Assembly (NCBI GenBank): GCA_031549885.1
Contig: JAVBPD010000097.1
Coordinates: 1 to 18,006, forward strand
Reading direction: 5' to 3'
DNA: 18,006 nucleotides
Source: WQUF01 sp031549885
GTDB lineage: Bacteria > Bacillota > Clostridia > Clostridiales > Clostridiaceae
How positions within the stretch are numbered: position 1 is the first letter of the stretch; each line of letters begins with the position of its first letter. Under the pieces are notes generated by a model that saw only the letters and a program-made list of their open reading frames with translations, was not told the DNA's origin and ran no database searches. The position numbers and the translations under genes were made by a program. This document shows positions 1-6,081 of this stretch, piece after piece.

Positions 1-80
1 TTTATGCTGATAAAAATATAATTGATAAGAACTTATTAAAGAAATTAAACTCAAAAACTTGTGCAGAATTCTTTAAATAA
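1..80 (+). CDS. C-terminal end of an unidentified protein (partial)
   Basis: The frame that begins at base 3 is open for 25 codons and stops at TAA 78-80. Its product ends ...KLNSKTCAEFFK. The two other forward frames stop almost at once, so this looks like the true tail of a gene that starts left of the window. Lys-rich, soluble-looking composition fits a cytoplasmic protein. Nothing in these residues identifies a family, and no clear terminator follows directly. Confidence 0.55.
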   Translation, partial: YADKNIIDKNLLKKLNSKTCAEFFK

Positions 81-447
81 TATTTACTTGACTTAAAATA
101 AGCCAAAACTAAATAAGAGCATTCTTTCATAAAACCCTTTCAAAAAAAGAAAAACATGTCAGGGTTATTTGCCATATCTAAAAATATCTATTTAAAGAAC
201 AGTGTCCTTTCTTTTAAAATTTTCCCCTTGTCGAATGTAAATTTCAAAGTAAATTTTGTCTTAAAAAATTTTTTTAAAAATAGGAATATTTTAAACTATA
301 CTTTCTTGAAGGTGTAGTTAATTGCAACTAAAAACTTTAAAAACAAGGGGCTGTCGCACTAAGGATTAAAAACCTTAGTGCGACAGCCACGAAGTACTTC
401 AGGTTATTTACAAGTATGAAATTATAAACACTTAAAAATAAAAACAT
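81..447. other. Gene-free stretch with hairpins
   Basis: I see no supportable gene here. The left half is very A/T-rich with a weak AACCCT/AGGGTT inverted repeat (133-138 and 161-166). The right half carries the strong hairpin annotated separately and a perfect 10-bp palindrome GAAGTACTTC at 391-400. Confidence 0.6.
330..388 (-). terminator. 16-bp perfect hairpin, probable terminator of the flavodoxin-like gene pair
   Basis: GGCTGTCGCACTAAGG (349-364) is perfectly complementary to 373-388 across an 8-base A-rich loop. Read on the - strand, the stem is followed by CCTTGTTTTT and another T-rich run, so it can end transcripts coming from the gene that stops at 448. On the + strand no T-run follows. 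The T-tract is a few bases away from the stem, which makes the terminator call moderate. A long G/C-rich hairpin starting GGGGCTGTCGC could instead be a remnant of a mobile element end. Confidence 0.5.
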
Positions 448-963
448 TTATATATTGCTACCAAGATTTCTTGCTTCTTCTGTTTTCCCGCTTCCCAAAA
501 CTTTCCCTAGATTCTTCCAGCCCACATAGCGTTCAAAGTGTTCATACCATCTTGTTGCTTGGCTATAGTCCGGGGCGCCAGCCGTCATCAGTAACACACT
601 TTCCCTTTGAAATTCTTTACGTCCGAGATTATTGGAAGCTGCATATAAACGGTCGGTTGCTGTTTTCAGCGGGCCGGTTATGCTAAAGAAATATACTGGT
701 GACACAAACACAACAACGTCCGCTTTCATAAAAGCTGCATAGATTTGCGCCATATCATCCTGTTGCACGCACGGATTATCACAATCTTTCGGCATACAGT
801 GACAGGCGAGACATCCAAGGCAACCGTGAATGTCCATATCTTGCAAATAAAACGATTGAACCTGATGCCCTTTACTTTTTGCTCCATCAATAAAAGCATC
901 AAGCAATTGGGCAGTATTTCCGTTTTTTCGGGCTGCCCCATTAAGAACTAATATACTTTTCAT
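448..963 (-). CDS. Flavodoxin-like NAD(P)H-dependent oxidoreductase
   Basis: A 171-residue protein of the flavodoxin-like fold FMN reductase family. It starts MKSILVLNGAARKNGNT, which is the beta-strand and phosphate-binding loop typical of FMN-binding oxidoreductases. SPVYFFSITGPLK (about residues 88-100) is the second flavin loop. Between them lies a Cys-rich stretch (GCLGCLACHCMPKDCDNPC, about residues 47-65), seen in the subset of this family related to iron-sulfur flavoproteins. The spacing here does not prove a cluster. The start codon overlaps the stop of the upstream flavodoxin-like gene (ATGA), so the two are translationally coupled. Substrate is not predictable; quinones or other electrophiles are plausible given the HxlR regulator nearby. 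Base composition is more G+C-rich than the rest of the window. Confidence 0.85.
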   Translation of the reverse strand: MKSILVLNGAARKNGNTAQLLDAFIDGAKSKGHQVQSFYLQDMDIHGCLGCLACHCMPKDCDNPCVQQDDMAQIYAAFMKADVVVFVSPVYFFSITGPLKTATDRLYAASNNLGRKEFQRESVLLMTAGAPDYSQATRWYEHFERYVGWKNLGKVLGSGKTEEARNLGSNI

Positions 964-1598
964 GATTTGCTCACAAGCCTGCGACCAATTTCGTAGGCCG
1001 CCTTTAAGTCCTTGGGGAATTGTTCATCTCGGATTTTTTTCTTGTGCGCTTCGTCAAAGCCTGCGGCGTGATACCTCGAGTAATCGTCGAATTGGTATGT
1101 ATCGCAGCTTGCGTATGTTTCTACTTCGCCACCCAAAAAATGTAGCATTGCGTTACGTGCCTGCAAGCCTTCCTCCATTACACCTTTATAATACTCTTCT
1201 GGGGCATTCATGGTATAGAAAAACGCAGCGTTGACTTTTCCGTCAAAGAGCTTTCCGTAATCATCATAGGAAAATAGAGGGAATTGAAGCCGCTCAAGAA
1301 AGCTGACCAGTTGCCCCGTGATGCTGCCAAAGTAAATGGGAGATCCTAAGAATATGGCATCTGCTTCCAGTATCTCACCTAGTACGGGCGACAAATCGTC
1401 TTTAATTACGCAATGGCAAGATTGTGCGCCTTTTCTTTTGCATCCGAAACAGCTCTTGCAGCCGGTATAGTTGAGGTCGTAGAGTTGAACCAATTTCGTT
1501 TCCGCTCCAACAGATGCAGCGCCTTTCAGCGCCTCTTTTAACAGCATTTCCGTGTTCCAGCCCTTTCTCGGGCTGCCGTTTATTGCGATTGCTTTCAT
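960..1598 (-). CDS. Flavodoxin-like FMN-dependent oxidoreductase, first gene of the pair
   Basis: A 212-residue flavodoxin-like protein starting MKAIAINGSPRKGWNTEML, with the classic NGSPRKxxNT flavin phosphate loop. GCKSCFGCKRKG (about residues 47-58) is a CxxCxxC-like motif, and GSPIYFGSITGQL (about 93-105) is the second FMN contact loop. The frame is open further upstream to 1679, but the start at 1598 has an AAGGAG ribosome site a few bases before it and gives the family-typical N-terminus. The gene is followed by a second, related reductase with an ATGA overlap. It lies downstream of a nitroreductase remnant on the same strand, so it is probably read from the promoter region shared with the divergent HxlR gene. 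The G+C-rich codon use differs from neighbouring genes, which suggests transfer. The physiological electron acceptor is unknown. Confidence 0.85.
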   Translation of the reverse strand: MKAIAINGSPRKGWNTEMLLKEALKGAASVGAETKLVQLYDLNYTGCKSCFGCKRKGAQSCHCVIKDDLSPVLGEILEADAIFLGSPIYFGSITGQLVSFLERLQFPLFSYDDYGKLFDGKVNAAFFYTMNAPEEYYKGVMEEGLQARNAMLHFLGGEVETYASCDTYQFDDYSRYHAAGFDEAHKKKIRDEQFPKDLKAAYEIGRRLVSKS

Positions 1599-1629
1599 AC
1601 GAAATCTCCTTATTCTTGAATATTTTAGT

Positions 1630-1881
1630 TTTTTTTTCCCATTGTGATATGCCATCAAACGAATTATAGAATACGGCATGATCTATATCAAAACGCTTGA
1701 AGTGAACCGGATGGGGACTTGTATCAGGCGCAGGATTCCCCATGGGCAACAGGGCGACAGGCACCAGATAATCTGGTATATTAAACAGCTCTTTTGCTTT
1801 GTCATGGTTAAACGCAGCAACCCATGTGCTGCTGATTCCCAAACTTGCGACTTCCAGCAGCATATGAGTTGTGACATTGCT
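1630..1881 (-). pseudogene. Nitroreductase family remnant, N-terminal half missing
   Basis: The reading frame from about 1881 down to 1630 encodes VTTHMLLEVASLGISSTWV, then FNIPDYLVPVALLPMGNPAP and AVFYNSF. These are recognisable as the C-terminal third of nitroreductase-family FMN enzymes. About the first 100 residues of such an enzyme are absent: the homology begins directly beside the HxlR promoter region. No ribosome site precedes the only ATG (1861-1863). The frame does not stop where the family normally ends but runs on into the flavodoxin-like gene in another frame. A run of nine A residues (- strand) lies near the expected stop, so a frameshift there is possible. I call it a decayed gene, not a functional short one. 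Confidence 0.7.
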
Positions 1882-1916
1882 TTTCTTTATTTTATATTGT
1901 ATAATACAAGAAACAA
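1877..1916 (+). promoter_or_regulatory. Promoter of the HxlR-family gene with overlapping palindromic operator
   Basis: TTGCTT (1877-1882), a 17-base spacer and TATAAT (1900-1905) form a good sigma-A promoter for the HxlR gene. An odd-centred palindrome TTGTAT-a-ATACAA (1897-1909) covers the -10. On the - strand TTGTTT (1916-1911) and TAAAAT (1894-1889), 16 bases apart, form a possible divergent promoter that spans the same palindrome. The palindrome is therefore placed to control both directions, as is usual for autoregulated HxlR/DUF24 repressors. Binding is inferred. Confidence 0.55.
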
Positions 1917-1928
1917 CTAATCAAGTAC

Positions 1929-1956
1929 GCACATTTTTGTTCCCTTAAAAATGTGC
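1929..1956 (+). other. Leader hairpin before the HxlR-family start
   Basis: GCACATTTTT (1929-1938) pairs perfectly with AAAAATGTGC (1947-1956) over an 8-base loop. It sits in the 5' leader, a few bases before the GGAGG ribosome site (1960-1964). It has no T-run after it, so it is not a terminator. It could affect translation initiation or mRNA stability. Confidence 0.45.
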
Positions 1957-1968
1957 TTTGGAGGACTT

Positions 1969-2328
1969 ATGAAAAAAACAACTGATGCCGAAGTCATCAC
2001 AAAAATTTGTGAAAAAGTATGCCCGATTGTTTATGCCATCAATATCATCGGGCAAAAATGGAAAATCCCAATTTTGTGGCATATCGGCGAATATAATATG
2101 CTGCACTACAACGAGTTAAAACGTCTGATTACACCGATTACAAATACGGCGTTGACAAGATGTCTCCGAGAGCTTGAGGAGTTTGGCCTGGTTAATCGGC
2201 ATAATCACAACACTATCCCGCCATCTGTTGAGTATAGCTTAACAGAGCATGGAAGATCGTTGATACCTACACTAAATGAGTTGTATCGTTGGGGTGAGAA
2301 ACAAATTGAAACTAACGCCCATCACTAA
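1969..2328 (+). CDS. HxlR/DUF24-family winged-helix transcriptional regulator
   Basis: A 119-residue DNA-binding regulator of the MarR-like HxlR family. The hallmark CPIVYAINIIGQKWKIPILW (about residues 18-37) is present, including the N-terminal Cys that acts as redox sensor in family members such as YodB and HypR. The recognition-helix region LTRCLRELEEFGLV (about residues 64-77) and the wing segment PPSVEYSLTEHG (about 85-96) follow. I chose ATG 1969 because GGAGG at 1960-1964 is ideally placed; the ATG at 1951 would put that site inside the coding region. The gene is divergent from a nitroreductase remnant and two flavodoxin-like reductases, a common arrangement for electrophile or quinone stress regulators. 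A palindrome over its own -10 suggests autoregulation. Confidence 0.9.
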   Translation: MKKTTDAEVITKICEKVCPIVYAINIIGQKWKIPILWHIGEYNMLHYNELKRLITPITNTALTRCLRELEEFGLVNRHNHNTIPPSVEYSLTEHGRSLIPTLNELYRWGEKQIETNAHH

Positions 2329-2509
2329 TCCGCCGAAAATATAAATATAATATACCAATCCAAAATAAAGATAAAGCTAAGGAAGATCGAACAATTTCAT
2401 ATTCTGAAAATCCAGATACAAGTATTGAAGCAACTATTATAGGTATCCATATGATATATTTGAAATTTATTTGTTTTTTGACTCTCTGGTAATTCAAAAA
2501 AATCACCAC
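2312..2509 (-). CDS. Possible small membrane peptide or membrane-protein fragment
   Basis: The frame would encode 65 residues with two hydrophobic segments (about residues 19-33 and 43-57) and basic flanks, ending YFRRISDGR. It starts with GTG without a recognisable ribosome site and overlaps the end of the convergent HxlR gene by 17 bases. The membrane-like pattern is more coherent than expected from chance, but A/T-rich intergenic DNA often yields hydrophobic frames. It may be a fragment of a larger decayed gene. Confidence 0.2.
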   Translation of the reverse strand: MVIFLNYQRVKKQINFKYIIWIPIIVASILVSGFSEYEIVRSSLALSLFWIGILYLYFRRISDGR

Positions 2510-2764
2510 ATTTTTAATATATTATTGGATAGTAAACATCACTAAAGTAAGCTTAATTCTCCCATAGACTTTAGTCAGAGGCTTCATGAAAGAAGTTTAA
2601 GCTTAAGCTATTCTTATTCTTAAGGGCGTGTCCACGTCGCCCCTACTGTATAGGATACTAAGATCCACAACGCTACTTTGACTATGTTTTAAATTTAAAA
2701 CTACTTTTTACGTCTTGGCTTGATAAATTTCAATGTCGTTGACTTTGTGAAAAATTTATGATAA
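2329..2764. other. Intergenic stretch with several small inverted repeats
   Basis: Apart from the doubtful small membrane frame at its left end, no gene is seen. ACTAAAGT (2541-2548) and ACTTTAGT (2568-2575) form an 8-bp inverted repeat. CTTCATGAAAGAAG and an AAGCTTAAGC palindrome follow near 2582-2608. The palindrome at 2624-2646 is listed separately. The dense mix of short palindromes looks like the debris of a small mobile element. Confidence 0.4.
2624..2646 (-). repeat. GTAGGGGCG-type palindromic repeat
   Basis: Read on the - strand this is GTAGGGGCGACGTGGACACG followed by CCC, a short stem (GGGCG with CGCCC) with an inner CGTG/CACG pairing. It is much more G+C-rich than the flanks. It resembles the dispersed GTAGGGGCGA...CGCCC palindromes found in many bacterial genomes. 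Only one copy lies in this window, so repetition cannot be shown here. Confidence 0.4.
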
Positions 2765-2770
2765 CATAGC

Positions 2771-2855
2771 ATTTGCGGGGGGACTACTTTGTAGTTGAGA
2801 AGGTAAAACCTGACCCTTTGAACCTGTTGGTTAACACCAGCGCAGGGAAGCAATC
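2771..2855 (+). promoter_or_regulatory. TPP riboswitch aptamer (THI element) of the cytX operon
   Basis: The segment matches the TPP riboswitch: a G-rich 5' arm (2777-2782), the P3 stem ACTAC/GTAGT (2783-2795) followed by TTGAGA, then ACCCTTTGAACCTG (2813-2826). The P5 hairpin TGGT-taac-ACCA (2828-2839) and the conserved GCAGGGAAGCAA end (2842-2853) complete it. The P1 stem is TTGC (2773-2776) with GCAA (2850-2853). Thiamin pyrophosphate binding should stabilise P1 and leave the downstream terminator free to form. It sits about 110 bases before a hydroxymethylpyrimidine transporter, the classical context. Confidence 0.95.
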
Positions 2856-2879
2856 TAATATAAAAAGTGTATTTGATTA

Positions 2880-2908
2880 GGACGCTTCCTTTAATGGGCG
2901 TCCTTTTT
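2880..2908 (+). terminator. Riboswitch-controlled attenuator terminator with antiterminator
   Basis: GGACGC (2880-2885) pairs with GCGTCC (2898-2903), followed by TTTTT (2904-2908): an intrinsic terminator. GCTTCC (2884-2889), overlapping the 5' arm and loop, is exactly complementary to GGAAGC (2846-2851) in the 3' end of the aptamer. That pairing can exist only when P1 is open, so it is the antiterminator. This predicts transcriptional shut-off of the cytX operon when TPP is plentiful. Confidence 0.85.
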
Positions 2909-2967
2909 ATAATTTAATATTTTTGTAATACGTTGCATGAGCTGAATATAAATATGGGGGAATGTGA

Positions 2968-4188
2968 ATGAAATCAAATGTAGGTGATAAAGTAAGTACC
3001 TTCAGTCAAGTGTTGCTATGGTTTGGTGCTGCAGTTTCAATTGCTGAAATCTTAACAGGGGCTTTTATTGCACCTCTTGGATTGACAAAGGGCATATTTG
3101 CAATATTATTAGGCCATGTAATTGGTGCTATTATTCTTTTTTTGGCAGGTTTAATCGGTGCTAAAAGCGGTTTATCAGCAGCATGGTCAGTTAGGATATC
3201 CTTTGGCAAATATGGTTCTTATGTTTTTTCAATAATAAACATTTTGCAGCTATTAGGCTGGACAGCAATCATGATTATTAGCGCAGCTAAAGCTTTAAAC
3301 GGCATAACAGGTCAGCTTTGGAATTTTACAAATGAAAGCCTTTGGTGTGTTGTGATTGGTCTGCTTGTCAGCATATGGGTTATGATTGGAAATAAAGAAA
3401 TGGTAAAACTTAACACTGTAGTTATGTTTCTTTTGTTAGGATTTTCGCTTGTTCTTGGGGCTGTTGTTTTTAAAAACACAAATACTGCCCATAAAATAAC
3501 TGAAACAATGTATTTTGGCACTGCTGTAGAGTTAAATGTGGCTATGAGCCTGTCATGGCTTCCTCTTATTTCAGACTATACAAGAAAGCTTCAAAAGCCT
3601 GTGAGTGGGACATTGGGTAGCGTGTTAGGCTATTTTGCAGGAAGTGTTCTTATGTATGTAATCGGCCTTGGCGCTGCTATATTTACTGGCACATCAGATA
3701 TAGGGGAAATTTTGCTTGTTGCAGGGCTTGGAATAATAGCATTGTTCATTGTGCTATTAGCAACAGTAACCACTACCTTTTTAGATGTATATTCTGCTGG
3801 TGTAAGCATAGAAAACATCAATAAAAATGCCCAAGAGAAAGTAAGCGCTGTTATTGTATGTTTGGTTGGCACGCTGCTTGCTATATTTGTTTCCATGGAT
3901 CAGTATGAGAATTTTCTTTATTTGATTGGCTCATTATTTGCACCATTATTTGCCATTTTATTTACAGACTATTATATTATTGGCAATAAGACAGTTGCAC
4001 CGCAAAAGATGCTTAATGTCAAAAATGCAATATTGTGGATAATTGGTTTTATCTTTTATCGTTTTTTTATGCCATATGCAACATTTTTGGGCGTAACTTT
4101 ACCTGTTATGATAATGATTTGTTTAATTTGTGCAGTCACTAATTTAAGAAAAGTTAATGGGAAATGGGTAATCAGATATTTTTGTTGA
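2968..4188 (+). CDS. cytX: Hydroxymethylpyrimidine permease CytX (NCS1 family)
   Basis: A 406-residue integral membrane protein with about 12 hydrophobic segments, full length for the CytX branch of the nucleobase:cation symporter-1 family. Family-typical stretches are WFGAAVSIAEILTGAFIAPLG near the N-terminus (about residues 14-34), LGWTAIMIISAAKALN (about 95-110) and LSWLPLISDYTRKL (about 195-208). The start follows a GGGGGA ribosome site at 2955-2960. The TPP riboswitch upstream points to import of the thiamin pyrimidine precursor (HMP), which is the assigned role of CytX. Substrate is inferred from family and regulation, not measured. It is followed 61 bases later by cblT and probably shares its transcript. 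Confidence 0.93.
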   Translation: MKSNVGDKVSTFSQVLLWFGAAVSIAEILTGAFIAPLGLTKGIFAILLGHVIGAIILFLAGLIGAKSGLSAAWSVRISFGKYGSYVFSIINILQLLGWTAIMIISAAKALNGITGQLWNFTNESLWCVVIGLLVSIWVMIGNKEMVKLNTVVMFLLLGFSLVLGAVVFKNTNTAHKITETMYFGTAVELNVAMSLSWLPLISDYTRKLQKPVSGTLGSVLGYFAGSVLMYVIGLGAAIFTGTSDIGEILLVAGLGIIALFIVLLATVTTTFLDVYSAGVSIENINKNAQEKVSAVIVCLVGTLLAIFVSMDQYENFLYLIGSLFAPLFAILFTDYYIIGNKTVAPQKMLNVKNAILWIIGFIFYRFFMPYATFLGVTLPVMIMICLICAVTNLRKVNGKWVIRYFC

Positions 4189-4249
4189 CAGTTTATTATT
4201 CAATGTGATAGCCTTAAGGAAATTTAGATAAAGAATGGGGGTATTATTT

Positions 4250-4765
4250 ATGAATTTAAGAAAACTAGTTTTAGTTGCATTATTTATTGCATTATCATTT
4301 ATTGGAGCAAGCATAAAGATATTTGGAACCATAGCCTTTGATTCGCTACCAGCATTTTTAGGTGCTTTGCTTTTAGGACCAGTTTATGGAGCAATTATAG
4401 GATTTTTAGGTCATTTATTTACTGCCTTATTATCAGGATTTCCATATGGCATAGTTGTTCACAGCGTTATTGCTATTTCAATGGCTATTACAATGATAGG
4501 TTTTTCTTGCACTTATAAATTTTTAAAAAATAAGGTTTCCTTGCCTATGAATTTTGTGATAACTGCTATTGTTGGGGCAATATTAAACGGCCCTGTTGCC
4601 TTAGCTTTGTCATATCCTTTTCTTGTGCCGCTAATGGGCGGTGCTGGCACCATAGCGTTACTGCCAGTTTTAACCATTGCAGGTGTAGTAAATATTATCA
4701 TATCAATGGTGCTTTTTAGCGTATTTAAAAGATATGGAGCAAAAATTTATGCAAACATGGACTAG
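4250..4765 (+). CDS. cblT: ECF transporter S-component, probable alpha-ribazole transporter CblT
   Basis: A 171-residue membrane protein with about five hydrophobic segments, starting MNLRKLVLVALFIALSFIGA. The signature FDSLPAFLGALLLGPVYGAI (about residues 30-49) followed by GFLGHLFTALLSGFPYG (about 51-67) is typical of energy-coupling-factor S-components. The ATG at 4250 is chosen because GGGGG at 4237-4241 is a good ribosome site for it; an ATG at 4235 lies before that site. The assignment to alpha-ribazole uptake rests on the directly following, overlapping gene for an alpha-ribazole kinase. ThiW, an S-component for the thiamin thiazole, is the main alternative because a TPP riboswitch stands upstream. 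The ECF energising module (two ATPases and EcfT) is not in this window. Confidence 0.75.
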   Translation: MNLRKLVLVALFIALSFIGASIKIFGTIAFDSLPAFLGALLLGPVYGAIIGFLGHLFTALLSGFPYGIVVHSVIAISMAITMIGFSCTYKFLKNKVSLPMNFVITAIVGAILNGPVALALSYPFLVPLMGGAGTIALLPVLTIAGVVNIIISMVLFSVFKRYGAKIYANMD

Positions 4766-5474
4766 AAGAGATTTAACAATAATTTCTGAATTTTCACATA
4801 AAAATTTAGTAATTGCTTGTGATAGTTGTGGAGGTATAGGAAATAAAAGCGGTGATATGCTTTTATTGTCTCCGTATTATGTCGGTAAACTCACTGTGAG
4901 AGTGTGTTTAACTGAAGTATTATGCTCTGGAGCTATTCCAATTACAGTATCAAATTGCGTATGCTGCGAAATGAAACCTACAGGAGAAGAAATAATCCGT
5001 GGCATAAAAGATGAATTTAAAGATGCAAATCTAGAAAATCTCATATTAACTGGGTCTACAGAAGAAAATTTTAAAACAGTTATGACCGCAGCAGGAATTA
5101 CAGTAATTGGAGTATCTGAAAGTGATCTTAAATTTAATAAAGCTTTTATTAAAGATAAAGTTGTCCTAATAGGTACACCTAAAATTGGTGAAGAAGTGAA
5201 TTTAACAGATAAAGGGTTTTATGAAGAGATAAAATATCTGCTATCATTAAAAAATGTGAGAGAAATTGCTCCAGTTGGTTCTAAAGGAATAGCATATGAG
5301 GCTGATACTTTAGCTAAACTAAATGGGTTAAATTTTACTGCCTTAAACAAAGAAGCTTTTATGTATAAATCTGCTGGTCCTGTTACTTGTATCATTGCAC
5401 TCTCTGATGAAAAAACATCTAAAGATATTTTAGATCACATCAAAGGCTCCATTATTGTTGGAGAATTAAATTAA
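4749..5474 (+). CDS. cblS: Probable alpha-ribazole kinase CblS (PurM/AIR synthase-like fold)
   Basis: A 241-residue kinase-like protein of the AIR synthase (PurM) superfamily. Visible motifs are LVIACDSCGGIGNKSGDM (about residues 20-37), the region RVCLTEVLCSGAIPITVSN (about 51-69), CEMKPTGEEIIRGIKDE (about 73-89) and LTGSTEENF (about 99-107). These match the CblS family, which phosphorylates alpha-ribazole to alpha-ribazole phosphate for the lower loop of cobamides. I prefer ATG 4749, preceded by GGAG at 4736-4739 and overlapping cblT by 17 bases; ATG 4734 would add five residues. ThiL and PurM share this fold, so a thiamin-related kinase is the alternative. The close pairing with an S-component argues for uptake followed by phosphorylation and trapping. 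Confidence 0.8.
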   Translation: MQTWTRRDLTIISEFSHKNLVIACDSCGGIGNKSGDMLLLSPYYVGKLTVRVCLTEVLCSGAIPITVSNCVCCEMKPTGEEIIRGIKDEFKDANLENLILTGSTEENFKTVMTAAGITVIGVSESDLKFNKAFIKDKVVLIGTPKIGEEVNLTDKGFYEEIKYLLSLKNVREIAPVGSKGIAYEADTLAKLNGLNFTALNKEAFMYKSAGPVTCIIALSDEKTSKDILDHIKGSIIVGELN

Positions 5475-5480
5475 AAATAT

Positions 5481-5522
5481 AAAATATTATTTATTGATTT
5501 TATTAATAAATAATATTTTTTT
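5481..5522 (+). terminator. A/T-only hairpin terminator after cblS
   Basis: AAAATATTATTTATT (5481-5495) and AATAAATAATATTTT (5505-5519) form a perfect 15-bp stem with a 9-base loop, and three further T residues follow. No G or C occurs in the stem. It ends the cytX-cblT-cblS unit just before the promoter of xrtK. Confidence 0.7.
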
Positions 5523-5523
5523 A

Positions 5524-5551
5524 TTGAAAAACAATAAAAACGTGATATAAT
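5524..5551 (+). promoter_or_regulatory. Promoter of the xrtK operon
   Basis: TTGAAA (5524-5529), a 16-base spacer and TATAAT (5546-5551) form a near-consensus sigma-A promoter. The -10 is extended by TG one base upstream (5543-5544). An AAGGTGG ribosome site (5570-5576) follows before the ATG. The two genes behind it therefore have their own strong constitutive-looking promoter. Confidence 0.85.
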
Positions 5552-5580
5552 ATTTATAAATCTAAAAATAAGGTGGTTTT

Positions 5581-6081
5581 ATGATTTTTATAAAAAAATA
5601 TGGTTTTTATTTTATTTCTTTGCTAATATTTATTGCAATGATGTATTTTAGTTCTATTATGAACGAAAAATATGTACAATTTATCTTAAGAAAGTATGCA
5701 GATGTAGTTGAACTTTTTTTCAACAATTCACATGAATACGTTTTAGGAATAGGCTATGTGGATTATAATAATACATATATTATAGGGCGAAACTGCTTAG
5801 GAATAAATTTTATATCACTTTTATTTGGTTTTAACTCTTTTGCTTTTTTAAAGTATTTTAAAGGTTTTAAAAAGATATTATGGATAGGTATATGCTTTGT
5901 TTCTTCAATAATTATTGGATTTATTGCAAATTGCTCAAGGCTAATAAGCTCAATACCATTTGCAAGGTATTCAAAATTTAATTTAATTCATGCATCTATT
6001 GGAATTGCAATATATTTATTTATAATCATCTTTATATATGGAATTTTAAAAATAAGATTTGAGAGGAAAGGTTATGTATAA
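5581..6081 (+). CDS. xrtK: Exosortase K, transpeptidase-like membrane protease
   Basis: A 166-residue membrane protein with about four or five hydrophobic segments. It contains the exosortase catalytic triad: Cys72 in GRNCLGINF, Arg120 in ANCSRLISS and His137 in LIHASIG. The spacing, and the placement of each residue at the membrane face of a hydrophobic segment, match the exosortase/archaeosortase family. The short length and the target encoded next door fit exosortase K (XrtK). The enzyme is expected to cleave its substrate in the C-terminal MSEP-type motif outside the membrane, possibly transferring it to an acceptor. Its stop overlaps the start of the substrate gene by 8 bases, so the pair is translationally coupled. 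No other exosortase target (PEP-CTERM-like tail) is seen in the window, which suggests a dedicated enzyme. Confidence 0.88.
   Translation: MIFIKKYGFYFISLLIFIAMMYFSSIMNEKYVQFILRKYADVVELFFNNSHEYVLGIGYVDYNNTYIIGRNCLGINFISLLFGFNSFAFLKYFKGFKKILWIGICFVSSIIIGFIANCSRLISSIPFARYSKFNLIHASIGIAIYLFIIIFIYGILKIRFERKGYV

Noticed and set aside
1402..1863. A 153-codon frame treated as a whole protein
   Set aside because: Only its first 78 or so codons resemble nitroreductase; the rest overlaps the well-supported flavodoxin-like gene in another frame.
4185..4213. TTGACA at the end of cytX as a separate cblT promoter
   Set aside because: The -35 is perfect but no acceptable -10 follows at 16-18 bases (ATAGCC or TAGCCT only), so I favour co-transcription with cytX.
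6059..6073. TTG start for the MSEP-CTERM protein
   Set aside because: The five added codons contain the AGAGGA ribosome site that serves the ATG at 6074.
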